Assembly: GCA_003248935.1 (NCBI GenBank)
Contig: QFQF01000002.1
Span: 124,001-188,000, forward strand
DNA length: 64,000 nucleotides
Origin: Sphingobium sp.
GTDB taxonomy: Bacteria; Pseudomonadota; Alphaproteobacteria; Sphingomonadales; Sphingomonadaceae
Direction: 5' to 3'
The notes under the pieces were generated by a model that saw nothing but the letters and a program-made list of their open reading frames with translations, had not been told where the DNA came from and made no database searches. Positions 7,548 through 16,450 of the stretch are shown one piece after another (the stretch's first letter is position 1; every line of letters starts with the position of its first letter). Both the position numbers and the translations under genes were made by a program.

Positions 7548-8813
7548 ATGACCAAGCTCACGGGCTCCGATTCGAAAAGCACGCTCTACTGCTCCTTCTG
7601 CGGGAAGTCGCAGCATGAGGTGCGCAAGCTGATCGCCGGGCCGACGGTCTTCATCTGCGACGAGTGCGTGGAACTGTGCAACGACATCATCCGCGAGGAG
7701 ACCAAGGGTGGTCTTGTCGGCAAGAAGGATGGTGGCGTGCCCACGCCGCAGGAAATCTGCGACGTCCTCGACGATTATGTGATCGGCCAGAGCCGCGCCA
7801 AGCGCGTGCTGTCGGTTGCCGTCCACAATCACTACAAGCGCCTGAACCATGGGACGAAGGCGGGCGAGGTCGAACTCGCCAAATCGAACATCCTGCTGGT
7901 GGGCCCTACCGGCTGCGGCAAGACGCTGCTCGCACAGACGCTGGCCAAGACGTTCGACGTGCCCTTCACCATGGCGGACGCGACGACCCTCACAGAGGCG
8001 GGCTATGTCGGTGAGGATGTGGAGAACATCATCCTGAAGCTGTTGCAGGCCAGCGACTATAACGTCGAGAAGGCGCAACGCGGCATCGTCTACATCGACG
8101 AGATCGACAAGATCAGCCGCAAGGCCGAGAACCCGTCGATCACCCGCGACGTGTCGGGCGAGGGCGTGCAGCAGGCGTTGCTGAAGCTGATGGAAGGCAC
8201 GACCGCCTCCGTCCCGCCGCAGGGCGGGCGCAAGCATCCGCAGCAGGAATTCCTGCAGGTCGACACGACGAACATCCTGTTCATCTGTGGTGGTGCGTTT
8301 GCTGGCCTCGAGAAGATCATCGGCGACCGTCTGGAAGCCAAGTCGATCGGTTTCGGCGCGCATGTCGCTGCGCCCGAGGAACGCCGTACCGGCGAGCTTC
8401 TGCGCCAGTCGGAGCCGGAAGATCTGCTGAAGTTCGGCCTGATCCCCGAATTCGTCGGTCGTCTGCCCGTCATTGCGACGCTGGAGGACCTGGACGTGAC
8501 CGCGCTGGTCAAGATCCTGGGCGAGCCGAAGAACGCGCTGGTCAAGCAGTATCGCAAGCTCTTCGAAATGGAGAATGTCGAACTGACCTTCACCGACGAC
8601 GCGCTGGTCGCGATCGCCAAGAAGGCGATCGAGCGGAAGACCGGCGCGCGTGGCCTGCGGTCGATCATGGAAGCGATCCTGCTCGACACCATGTTCGACC
8701 TGCCGTCCATGCAGGGCGTCGGCGAAGTGGTGATCGACAAGGACGTGGTCGAGGGTCGCAAGGAGCCGGTGCGGGTGTTCAGCGAACAGCGCAAGGCAGG
8801 CGACGCCGCCTGA
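7548..8813 (+). CDS. clpX: ClpX, AAA+ unfoldase of the ClpXP protease
   Basis: 421 residues, typical length. It recognises, unfolds and threads substrates into ClpP. The N-terminal zinc-binding domain has Cys15, Cys18, Cys37 and Cys40 (C-x2-C-x18-C-x2-C). Walker A GPTGCGKT is at 119-126 and Walker B is VYIDEIDK. Sensor and substrate-loop regions are conserved (GARGLRSIMEAILLD near the C-terminus). A short overlapping frame (ATGAACGAATGA) starts 8 nt before the true ATG. In alphaproteobacteria ClpXP also degrades CtrA; chpT, another CtrA-pathway gene, lies in this window. Confidence 0.98.
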   Translation: MTKLTGSDSKSTLYCSFCGKSQHEVRKLIAGPTVFICDECVELCNDIIREETKGGLVGKKDGGVPTPQEICDVLDDYVIGQSRAKRVLSVAVHNHYKRLNHGTKAGEVELAKSNILLVGPTGCGKTLLAQTLAKTFDVPFTMADATTLTEAGYVGEDVENIILKLLQASDYNVEKAQRGIVYIDEIDKISRKAENPSITRDVSGEGVQQALLKLMEGTTASVPPQGGRKHPQQEFLQVDTTNILFICGGAFAGLEKIIGDRLEAKSIGFGAHVAAPEERRTGELLRQSEPEDLLKFGLIPEFVGRLPVIATLEDLDVTALVKILGEPKNALVKQYRKLFEMENVELTFTDDALVAIAKKAIERKTGARGLRSIMEAILLDTMFDLPSMQGVGEVVIDKDVVEGRKEPVRVFSEQRKAGDAA

Positions 8814-8840
8814 GGCGACCGCCCCCAAGGCAACTGATCG

Positions 8841-8865
8841 AGGCCGGCGAAAGCCGGCCTTTTTC
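8841..8865 (+). terminator. Rho-independent terminator after clpX
   Basis: Perfect 8-bp stem AGGCCGGC / GCCGGCCT closing a GAAA tetraloop, followed by TTTTC. It lies 28 nt after the clpX stop. Confidence 0.9.
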
Positions 8866-9211
8866 ATGTCCGGCATCGCAACTCATGCTGCGCATGCGAA
8901 TTTTCCCGCTGCGTTGCAGAATTGCCGCACCGAACCCGGATAGCGATCGCGATACTCGAAAGACGCTACGTTTTCCGTAATTTTTTATGGCTGCGACCGC
9001 GTCGCATGCCTCCATTCTGGCGCAAATGGCTGGGGATATCGGCCGTTTAACCCATGTACCTGCTCGCAGAAGCGTCACAAAATCGCAATCGGACCGGAAC
9101 AGGGGGCCTCCATACACGTCTCGGCCAATTGGAGCTCCGCCTCGGGTGGTCTTCGGCATGAGGGGTATCGCAGCCCTGGGGGGCTGCGTCATTTTTGGGG
9201 AACAGGGTCTC
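8866..9211 (+). promoter_or_regulatory. Long leader/intergenic region of the TonB-dependent receptor gene, with a stem-loop next to the start
   Basis: 346 nt without a gene. An in-frame reading extension reaches back to 8987 but has no signal peptide and is rejected. The clearest element is a perfect 7-bp hairpin GCAGCCC / GGGCTGC with loop TGGG at 9170-9187, followed by GTCATTTTT, 25 nt before the receptor ATG. Its hairpin-plus-T-run shape is attenuator-like. No convincing promoter hexamers were identified. Confidence 0.4.
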
Positions 9212-12200
9212 ATGAGCCACTTCAGAACTGCATTTGCGGCAAGCGTCGCATCCATCAGCATGCTCGCCTGCATGGGTACGCCCGTCATGGCACAGGAAAC
9301 GACCTCGGTCGTCCGGGGCACGGTGACCGCCGACGGCGCGCCCGTCGCCGGTGCCACCGTCACTATCGTCCATGTCCCCTCCGGCACCACGGCCACCGCC
9401 GTCAGCGGCAGCAGCGGCGGCTTCACCGCAGCCGGTCTGCGTGTGGGTGGCCCGTTCACCGTGCGCGTCAGCGCCGACGGCTACGAGACCTATGAGGTCA
9501 CCGACATCTACACCGTGGTCGCACAGGCCTATGAACTGCCGATCGCCCTCAATTCGACGGGCGGCGCCATCGTCGTCACCGCGGCACGTGTGACCGGCGC
9601 CGGGACCAAGGCCTCCGGCCCCACGACCGTCCTGACGGCCGAGGACATCGCGAAGGTCGCCTCGGTCAACCGTGACATCCGCGACCTGATGCGCCGCGAT
9701 CCGTTCGCCCGCCTGGACTATGCGGAAGGGTCCGGTCGTGCCGTCTCCTTCGCCGGGCAGAATGCGCGCTTCAACCGCTTCACCGTCGACGGCGTGCCCG
9801 TCACCGATAATTTCGGCCTCAATCCCGATGGCCTGCCGACCCGTCGCTCGCCGGTGCCGCTCGATGCGATCGGTCAGTTCCAGACCCGCGTCGCGCCCTA
9901 TGACGTGCGTGAAGGCAATTTCCAGGGCGGCACGATCAACGCCATCCTGAAGTCGGGTACCAACGAGTTCCACGGCACGGGCTTCTACGCCTATTCGTCG
10001 GACGAGCTGAACGGCAAGAAGACGAAGGCCGGCCCGGGCATCCCGACCGGCCGCGTGACCCTCCCGAACTTCAAGTACGAGAACTACGGTGCTGAGCTGT
10101 CCGGTCCGATCGTCAAGGACAAGCTGTTCTTCATGATCGCCGGTGAGCGCATTCGCGCCGGGACGCCGATCGCGGAGGGCACGCCGGGCGACAACGCGGG
10201 CACCGTCATCCCGAACGTCACCGATGCGGCCGTCGCGCAGATCCAGCAGATCGCGCAGTCCCGTTACGGCTACGACACCGGCGGCGTGCTGAATGACTCG
10301 GCGGATAAGGACGATCGTCTGGTGGCGCGTCTGGACGCGAACCTGTCCGACACGCAGCGCGCCTCGCTGACGTACATGTACACCAAGGATTCGATCCAGT
10401 TTAACCAGAACACCAACACGACGCCGGCGTCGGGCACGGCGAACGCCACCGGCCTTGGCCTGGCGTCCAACGGCTATATCTCGTCCAACCGCCTCCATAC
10501 GGGCGTGTTCCAGCTGAACTCCGACTGGTCCGACGAGTTCTCGACCGAGGTTCGCGCCTTCTATAAGGACTACAAGCGTGGCCAGAACCCGGTGATGGGC
10601 CGCGGCTTCGCGCAGTTCCAGGTGTGTACCGACCCGACATCCGACATCGGCACGAGCCGTGACACGCTGAGCTGCAACGCCGATCCGGGTGGCGCAGCAC
10701 CTGCCGTCATCTCCTTTGGTCCCGATATCTCGCGCCAGTCGAACCAACTGACCAGCCGTACCTATGGCGGCATGGTGCAGGCGCGCCTGACCCGCGACGA
10801 TCATGACCTGCGGGTCTTTGCCGACTTCCAGGATACGAAGATCTTCAACCTGTTCCTGCAGCGGACGGCGGGCGACTATTATTTCGACTCGATCGCCGAT
10901 TTCGAGGCCGGGAATGCCCAGCGCCTGCGCTACCAGAACGCGGTACCCTCGCTCGATCCGAACGATGCGGCGGCCCAGTTCCGCTATCAGTCCTATTCGT
11001 TCGGTATTCAGGACACCTGGCGGATCAACGACATGCTGACGCTCGCCTATGGCGCGCGCTATGACATGTACGGTGGTGACAGCCGTCCGGCGCTGAACCA
11101 GAATTTCTACAACCGCTACGGCTTCACCAATCAGGCCTTCGTCAACGGTCGGGGCGTGTTCCAGCCGCGTCTGGGCCTCGACTTCAAGCCGACGCGTGAC
11201 CTTGTGTTCCGCGCTGGCGCCGGCATCTTCTCGGGCGGGTCGCCCGACGTCTATGTGTCGAACAGCTTCTCCAACACCGGCTACCTGTCGAACTCGATCG
11301 ACATTCGCCGCAACAGCGACGGGTCGATCACCGGCACCACGCTGGCGAACGGCAATGCCATCCTGACCAACGTGGACGGCACGACCGTCGCCACCGCGGC
11401 CGACACGGTGCTGAGCAATGCCAGTTCGTCGGTGAACGCGCCGACCAATGCGCTCGATCCGAAGTTCAAGGTGCCCTCGCAGTGGCGCGCGACCCTGTCG
11501 GCGGACTGGACGCCGGAATTCGGCGACAGCGCGCTTGGCACCGGCTGGCGTTTCGGTGCGGACTTCTTCTACTCCGACGTGCGCAATCAGGTGTTCTTCA
11601 CCGACCTGCGCGTGCGCCCGACATCGTCACGCACGCCCGACGGCCGCGTGCGCTATGAATCGGTCACGACCTTCTCCGACACCAACTCTGACCTGTACCT
11701 GACCAATACGAAGAAGGGCCGCAGCTACATCGCCGTCGCGCGTTTCGACAAGTCGTTCGACTTCGGCCTCGACATCGGTGCCAGCTACACCTGGCAGGAT
11801 GTGAAGGATCAGGCGCCGGCGACCTCGTCGACAGCCTCGTCGAACTACGGCAACGGCGCGTTCCTCGATGCCAACGGCGCGGCCTACGGCATCTCGAACG
11901 ACGAGGTGAAGCACAACATCAAGTACAACGTCAGCTTCAGCAAGGCGTTCTTCGGCGACTACAAGACGACCCTCGCCCTGTTCGGCGAGACCCGCATCGG
12001 CCGCCCATACAGCTATACGATGCAGGACGTGTCGACCAGCCGCAGCGGCATCTTCGGCACGATTGGTTCGAACTCGCGCTACCTGATGTACGTGCCGACT
12101 TCGACTACCGATCCGCTGGTCGTCTATGACTCGGCGGCCACGGCGTCTTATCTCGACGCGCTGATCAACAGCACTGGCCTGAAGAAATATCGTGGCCAGA

Positions 12201-12550
12201 TCGCGCCGCGCAACGCGTTCAACACCAAGTGGTTCACGCGTATCGATCTCCATTTCGACCAGGAAATCCCGACCGGCTTCGGTGGTTCGCGGATCACGCT
12301 GTTCGCGGATATCGAGAACTTCACGAACCTGCTCAACAAGAAATGGGGCCAGGTCCGCGAGTATGCGTTCCCGTACAACGTCGTCGCCGTCCGCGCCCAG
12401 TGCGTGCAGGCGAGCGGCGCGGTTGCGACCACCACGGCCCAGTCCTGCGCGCAGTATCGCTACTCGGCGCCCAACTCGACGCCGACCGAGACGATCTACT
12501 CGCGCCAGTCGCTCTACACGATCCGGGTTGGTGCCCGCTTCACCTTCTGA
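9212..12550 (+). CDS. TonB-dependent outer-membrane receptor, Oar-like, with carboxypeptidase-regulatory-like domain
   Basis: 1112 residues. The N-terminus is a signal peptide ending at PVMAQ. Residues about 30-115 form a carboxypeptidase-regulatory-like (Ig-fold) domain (VVRGTVTADGAPVAGATVTI). A plug domain with VSFAGQNARFNRFTVDGV and RVAPYDVREGNFQGG follows, then a long beta-barrel rich in aromatic residues, ending in a terminal Phe (RVGARFTF) as expected for BAM-dependent insertion. It imports a ligand across the outer membrane using TonB energy; the large size and Oar similarity suggest a peptide or carbohydrate substrate rather than a siderophore, but this is inference. It is monocistronic, flanked by terminators. 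Confidence 0.92.
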   Translation: MSHFRTAFAASVASISMLACMGTPVMAQETTSVVRGTVTADGAPVAGATVTIVHVPSGTTATAVSGSSGGFTAAGLRVGGPFTVRVSADGYETYEVTDIYTVVAQAYELPIALNSTGGAIVVTAARVTGAGTKASGPTTVLTAEDIAKVASVNRDIRDLMRRDPFARLDYAEGSGRAVSFAGQNARFNRFTVDGVPVTDNFGLNPDGLPTRRSPVPLDAIGQFQTRVAPYDVREGNFQGGTINAILKSGTNEFHGTGFYAYSSDELNGKKTKAGPGIPTGRVTLPNFKYENYGAELSGPIVKDKLFFMIAGERIRAGTPIAEGTPGDNAGTVIPNVTDAAVAQIQQIAQSRYGYDTGGVLNDSADKDDRLVARLDANLSDTQRASLTYMYTKDSIQFNQNTNTTPASGTANATGLGLASNGYISSNRLHTGVFQLNSDWSDEFSTEVRAFYKDYKRGQNPVMGRGFAQFQVCTDPTSDIGTSRDTLSCNADPGGAAPAVISFGPDISRQSNQLTSRTYGGMVQARLTRDDHDLRVFADFQDTKIFNLFLQRTAGDYYFDSIADFEAGNAQRLRYQNAVPSLDPNDAAAQFRYQSYSFGIQDTWRINDMLTLAYGARYDMYGGDSRPALNQNFYNRYGFTNQAFVNGRGVFQPRLGLDFKPTRDLVFRAGAGIFSGGSPDVYVSNSFSNTGYLSNSIDIRRNSDGSITGTTLANGNAILTNVDGTTVATAADTVLSNASSSVNAPTNALDPKFKVPSQWRATLSADWTPEFGDSALGTGWRFGADFFYSDVRNQVFFTDLRVRPTSSRTPDGRVRYESVTTFSDTNSDLYLTNTKKGRSYIAVARFDKSFDFGLDIGASYTWQDVKDQAPATSSTASSNYGNGAFLDANGAAYGISNDEVKHNIKYNVSFSKAFFGDYKTTLALFGETRIGRPYSYTMQDVSTSRSGIFGTIGSNSRYLMYVPTSTTDPLVVYDSAATASYLDALINSTGLKKYRGQIAPRNAFNTKWFTRIDLHFDQEIPTGFGGSRITLFADIENFTNLLNKKWGQVREYAFPYNVVAVRAQCVQASGAVATTTAQSCAQYRYSAPNSTPTETIYSRQSLYTIRVGARFTF

Positions 12551-12574
12551 TCGGCCGATCCTTGCGAAAGGAGG

Positions 12575-12603
12575 GGGCGCTTCCTGCGGGAAGCGCCCTT
12601 TTC
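12575..12603. terminator. Terminator of the TonB-dependent receptor gene
   Basis: Perfect 10-bp stem GGGCGCTTCC / GGAAGCGCCC with a TGCG loop, then TTTT. It abuts the stop codon of the convergent mtgA, so it may serve both strands, although the reverse side has no clear T-run. Confidence 0.88.
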
Positions 12604-13345
12604 ATTTGAGGCAGCTGTCGAGGCCGTCCGTGCGGACCATGGCGATGCGCCGCTGGATCGAATTGCCGTACCGGCGCGTGAAGCCGTGCGGTGCGATCGC
12701 CGCCCGCTTTTTGGGCAGCGGCAGGACGGCGGCGATGCGCGCCGCCTCGCTGGGGGAAAGGGTGGCGGCATCGTGATGGAAATAGCGGATCGCGCCAGCG
12801 TTCACGCCATAGGTGCCGATGCCCGTCTCCGCGACGTTGAGATAGACTTCCATGATCCGCTTCTTGCCCCAGATCGCCTCGATCAGGATCGTGAACCATG
12901 CCTCGAACCCCTTGCGGATGAAGCCGCCGCCCTGGAACAGGAAGACGTTCTTCGCGGTCTGCTGGCTGATCGTCGATCCGCCGCGAATGCGTCCGCCACT
13001 GGCGTTGTGGCGCATCGCCTGGGCGATGGCGACGGCGTCGAAGCCATGATGGCTGCAAAAGCGGCTATCCTCCGCTGCGATCGCCGCCCGGGGCATGTCG
13101 GAATCGATCTGGTCCAGCGGCATCCAGTCCTTCGTGATGCCGTTGCCGTCCATCAGCATGGTCACGGTGACCGGCGGCGGCACGAAGCGGAAGATCACCA
13201 CCACGATAAGCGACAGCACGACGAAGCCGCCGATGATCTTGAGCGGGATCGAGAGCCAGCGGCGCTTGCGCCCGCCAGTCGGTTTCAGGCTCGTCGATTT
13301 CAGGCCGGTGGGTTTCAGAGAGGAGCGGGACGGTTTTGCGGGCAT
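12602..13345 (-). CDS. mtgA: Monofunctional biosynthetic peptidoglycan transglycosylase
   Basis: 247 residues. The start chosen gives MPAKPSRSS, a short basic cytoplasmic tail, then one transmembrane helix (about residues 36-56). The rest is a GT51 domain: AAIAAEDSRFCSHHGFD holds the catalytic Glu, and RGGSTISQQTAKNVFLF, KRIMEVYLNVAETG and AARIAAVLPLP are family motifs. No transpeptidase domain follows, hence monofunctional. It polymerises lipid II into glycan strands at the inner membrane. It lies 43 nt downstream of the MFS gene on the same strand. Confidence 0.95.
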   Translation of the reverse strand: MPAKPSRSSLKPTGLKSTSLKPTGGRKRRWLSIPLKIIGGFVVLSLIVVVIFRFVPPPVTVTMLMDGNGITKDWMPLDQIDSDMPRAAIAAEDSRFCSHHGFDAVAIAQAMRHNASGGRIRGGSTISQQTAKNVFLFQGGGFIRKGFEAWFTILIEAIWGKKRIMEVYLNVAETGIGTYGVNAGAIRYFHHDAATLSPSEAARIAAVLPLPKKRAAIAPHGFTRRYGNSIQRRIAMVRTDGLDSCLK

Positions 13346-13388
13346 GACGCCAAGCGTAGCGCGCCGATGCGCGCACCCGCAAGTGGGC

Positions 13389-14684
13389 TCAGCGTGCCGT
13401 AGCCGGGACGAACCGGGGTGCGCCGCGCCGGAGGCTGAGCGCCAGCAGCGCGGCAAGGATGCACAACGCTCCCGCGGTGAAGAAGGCGGGGATATAGGTG
13501 GCGAGCGCTGTGCGGCTGTATCCGGCGCCGAAGGCTGCGGTGGCGGCGCCCAGCTGATGACCGGCGAAAATCCAGCCGAAGACGATGTTGGCGCGTTCCG
13601 GCCCGAAGCGATCGGCGGTCAGCTTTACGGTCGGCGGTACGGTCGCGACCCAGTCGAGCCCGTAGAACACGGCGAAGATCGACAGGCCATAGAGCGAGAA
13701 GCCGCTGAACGGGAGGTAGAGGAGGGAGAGGCCCCGGAGCCCGTAATACCAGAACAGCAGCCAGCGATTGTCGAACCGGTCCGACAGCCAGCCGGAGCCT
13801 ACCGTGCCGATGAAGTCGAATAGGCCCATCATTGCCAGGAAACCTGCGGCGCCCACGGCCGCCAGCCCGTAGTCGCCGCACAGCGCGATGAAGTGCATCT
13901 GGATCAGGCCGTTGGTGCTGGCGCCGCAGACGAAGAAGGTGCCGAACAGCACCCAGAAGGTTGGCGTCCGGGCGGCGTCGGCCAGCACACGCAGCGGCAG
14001 CAGCAGCGATTGGCCGAACGTGCCGGTGGCTGCGGGCGCCGCAACGCTTGTCGTGTCGCCATAGGGTGCGAGCCCAAGGTCAGAGGGTCTGTCCCGCATC
14101 AGCAGCAGGATGACGCAGGCGGCAAGCAGCAGGCCCGAGCAGACGAGGCCGAGGGATGTGCGCCAGCCGAAGCGCTCGGTCATCCCCGCGAGCAGGGGCA
14201 GGAACACGAGCTGGCCGGTGGCGGTGCTCGCGGCGAGCAGGCCGACGACAAGGCCGCGCCGCGCGGCGAACCAGCGCGTGGCGACCGTCGCGCCCAGGAC
14301 GATGGCGGTCAGGCCCGTGCCGACCCCGACGACGACGCCCCACAGCAGGACGAGCTGCCAGAGATGCTGCATGCCCAGGGACAGGAGCAGGGCGCCGGAT
14401 ACGATACCGAGGGAGATCAGCATCATCCGGCGCAGGCCGAAGCGGTTCATGAACGCGGCGGCGAACGGACCCATCAGTCCGAACAGGGCGAAGCGGATTG
14501 CGAGCGCCGCCGACACATCGGCCGTGCGCCAGACGAATTCCTTCTGCAGCGGAACGAGGAAGACACCCGGCGCGCCGACAGCGCCGGCCGTCACCAGCAT
14601 CGTCAGGAACGTCACGAACGCGACCACCCAGCCATAATGAATGCCGCGAGCGGACAGGCGGCGCGACATCGTGATGCTCAGCAT
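13389..14684 (-). CDS. MFS transporter, monocarboxylate/oxalate-formate type
   Basis: 431 residues with about 12 hydrophobic segments. MFS loop motifs are visible (MNRFGLRRMMLISLG between TM2 and TM3; DRFDNRWLLFW in the second half). The opening YGWVVAFVTFLTMLVTAGAVGAPGVF resembles the oxalate/formate-antiporter and monocarboxylate-transporter branch. Shine-Dalgarno GGAGGGG lies 5 nt before the ATG. It is divergent from a TetR regulator 108 nt away, which probably controls it. Substrate unknown. Confidence 0.85.
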   Translation of the reverse strand: MLSITMSRRLSARGIHYGWVVAFVTFLTMLVTAGAVGAPGVFLVPLQKEFVWRTADVSAALAIRFALFGLMGPFAAAFMNRFGLRRMMLISLGIVSGALLLSLGMQHLWQLVLLWGVVVGVGTGLTAIVLGATVATRWFAARRGLVVGLLAASTATGQLVFLPLLAGMTERFGWRTSLGLVCSGLLLAACVILLLMRDRPSDLGLAPYGDTTSVAAPAATGTFGQSLLLPLRVLADAARTPTFWVLFGTFFVCGASTNGLIQMHFIALCGDYGLAAVGAAGFLAMMGLFDFIGTVGSGWLSDRFDNRWLLFWYYGLRGLSLLYLPFSGFSLYGLSIFAVFYGLDWVATVPPTVKLTADRFGPERANIVFGWIFAGHQLGAATAAFGAGYSRTALATYIPAFFTAGALCILAALLALSLRRGAPRFVPATAR

Positions 14685-14792
14685 GAAATCCCCCTCCGCA
14701 CGACGAATGCCGCGTTCGAGTCTTGTTTTGCATGACGATCATCATATAAATGGTCAAGAGCCTAATTGGCCCGCTTATGTCGAGGAAGTGAG

Positions 14793-15365
14793 ATGAGAGT
14801 CAGCAAGGAGCAGACCGCCCGCAACCGGGACCGTGTCGTGGAGACGGGGGCGCGGCTGTTCCGGGAGCATGGTCTGGACGGGATCGGCATCGCCGATCTG
14901 ATGCGCGCCAGCGGCCTGACCCATGGCGGCTTCTATGGCCAGTTCGAATCGAAGGAGGCACTGGCGGCCGAGTGCATCGCCCGCAGTTTCGTGAGCAGCG
15001 TGGCACGCTGGCAGCGGATCGTGGAGAATGCGCCGGACGCGCCGATCCGTGCCCTGGCCGAAGATTATCTGTCGCTCAGGCACCTGAACGCGATCGAGCA
15101 TGGTTGCGCGTTCACGGCGCTGGCGCCCGATGCGGCGCGGCGGGGCGGTCCGATCGCCGTCGAGATGGCCGCCGGGATGCAGGCGCTGGCCGATATTCTC
15201 CGGCAGGCGCTGCCGGACGGCAATCGCGCGAAGGCGCTGGCGCTGTTGTCCCAGATGAGCGGGGCGATGACGCTCGCGCGGTCTGTCAACGATCCTGCAC
15301 TGGCGCAGGAAATACTGGAGGCTGCCCGTGCCTCGGTCATCGCACAGGGCGAAGGCTCCGCCTGA
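14793..15365 (+). CDS. TetR/AcrR-family transcriptional regulator
   Basis: 190 residues. The N-terminal helix-turn-helix is clear: RDRVVETGARLFREHGLDG, IGIADLMRASGLTHGGFYGQFESKEALAAEC. The C-terminal part is a ligand-binding helical domain. ATG chosen because AGGAAGTGAG precedes it. Its divergent arrangement with the MFS gene suggests a ligand-responsive repressor of that transporter. No perfect palindromic operator was found in the 108-nt gap. Ligand unknown. Confidence 0.9.
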   Translation: MRVSKEQTARNRDRVVETGARLFREHGLDGIGIADLMRASGLTHGGFYGQFESKEALAAECIARSFVSSVARWQRIVENAPDAPIRALAEDYLSLRHLNAIEHGCAFTALAPDAARRGGPIAVEMAAGMQALADILRQALPDGNRAKALALLSQMSGAMTLARSVNDPALAQEILEAARASVIAQGEGSA

Positions 15366-15395
15366 CGGGCAGGCGCATTGTGTCGAGGTCAAGAA

Positions 15396-15425
15396 AAAGG
15401 CCCCGCCGTCTGGCGGAGCCTTTTC
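15396..15425. terminator. Bidirectional terminator between the TetR gene and rpoH
   Basis: Stem GGCCCCGCC / GGCGGAGCC with loop GTCT, flanked by AAAAA on one side and TTTTCC on the other. It has one mismatch as + strand RNA and a G-U pair as - strand RNA, so it works best for rpoH. Convergent genes flank it. Confidence 0.85.
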
Positions 15426-15447
15426 CTTTCATCGGTCTGGAACCGGT

Positions 15448-16371
15448 TCAGGCGCCGGAGGCGGCCAGACGGCCCAGCCCGGCGATCTTGTCGCCCGCGA
15501 TCCGGGTCATCGCCTTCTGCAGCTTCTCGAACGCGCGCACCTCGATCTGGCGGACGCGTTCGCGGCTGACGCCATAGACTTGGCTCAGTTCCTCGAGCGT
15601 CTTGGGTTCCTCGGCAAGGCGACGCTCGGCCAGGATGTGCTTTTCGCGGTCATTGAGGTCGTCCATCGCCTCGACCAGCATCGAGTGACGGATGTCACGC
15701 TCCTGTGCGTCGGCGACGCGTTCGTCCTGGAGCGGGCCGTCGTCCGCCAGCCAGTCCTGCCACTGACCCTCGCCATCCTCGCGCATCGGCACGTTGAGCG
15801 ACGTGTCGCCGCCCATCGCCATGCGGCGGTTCATGGAAATGACCTCTTCCTCGGTCACGCCCAGCTTGGTGGCGATCAGTTCCACGTCCTCGGGGCGCAG
15901 GTCGCCGTCCTCGAACGCCTCGATGCTGTTCTTCATCCGGCGCAGGTTGAAGAACAGCTTCTTCTGCGCGGCGGTGGTGCCCATCTTCACCAGGCTCCAC
16001 GAGCGGAGGATGAATTCCTGGATCGACGCGCGAATCCACCACATCGCATAGGTGGCGAGGCGGAAGCCGCGATCGGGCTCGAATTTCTTCACGCCCTGCA
16101 TCAGGCCGATATTGCCTTCGGATATCAGCTCGCTGACCGGCAGGCCGTAGCCGCGATAGCCCATGGCGATCTTGGCCACCAGACGCAGGTGCGACGTGAC
16201 GAGCTGCGCCGCGGCATCAGGATCCTGATGCTCGGAATAGCGCTTCGCCAACATGTATTCCTGCTCCGGCGTCAGGATCGGGAACTTGCGAATCTCGCTC
16301 AGATAACGGTTGAGGCTCGCGTCTCCGCCAAGCGCCGGCACCGTCGCAGGGACATTGCTTTTTTCGGCCAT
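15448..16371 (-). CDS. rpoH: RNA polymerase heat-shock sigma factor RpoH (sigma-32)
   Basis: 307 residues from MAEKSNVP; an in-frame ATG 24 nt upstream is less likely. It directs RNA polymerase to chaperone and protease genes after heat or unfolding stress. Region 1.2/2.1 has SLNRYLSEIRKFPILTPEQE; region 2 has LVTSHLRLVAKIAMGYRGYG and DRGFRLATYAMWWIRASIQE; the RpoH box QKKLFFNLRR separates it from RpoD. Region 4.2 has YGVSRERVRQIEVRAFEKL. It follows rluD by 79 nt on the same strand. Alphaproteobacteria often carry two rpoH copies; only one is in view. Confidence 0.96.
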   Translation of the reverse strand: MAEKSNVPATVPALGGDASLNRYLSEIRKFPILTPEQEYMLAKRYSEHQDPDAAAQLVTSHLRLVAKIAMGYRGYGLPVSELISEGNIGLMQGVKKFEPDRGFRLATYAMWWIRASIQEFILRSWSLVKMGTTAAQKKLFFNLRRMKNSIEAFEDGDLRPEDVELIATKLGVTEEEVISMNRRMAMGGDTSLNVPMREDGEGQWQDWLADDGPLQDERVADAQERDIRHSMLVEAMDDLNDREKHILAERRLAEEPKTLEELSQVYGVSRERVRQIEVRAFEKLQKAMTRIAGDKIAGLGRLAASGA

Positions 16372-16450
16372 GACAGTTTTTCCTTCCCTTTTCATGCCCG
16401 GTGGGACCCAGAAGAGGCGTCCTTATGCACCGCGGCAAACTTGGCGTCAC

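Noticed and set aside
7404..8876. 490-residue minus-strand frame
   Set aside because: Shadow of clpX, which is unmistakable; no recognisable domain.
8987..9211. Upstream extension of the TonB receptor frame
   Set aside because: The extension would bury the signal peptide inside the protein; the ATG at 9212 gives a proper signal sequence.
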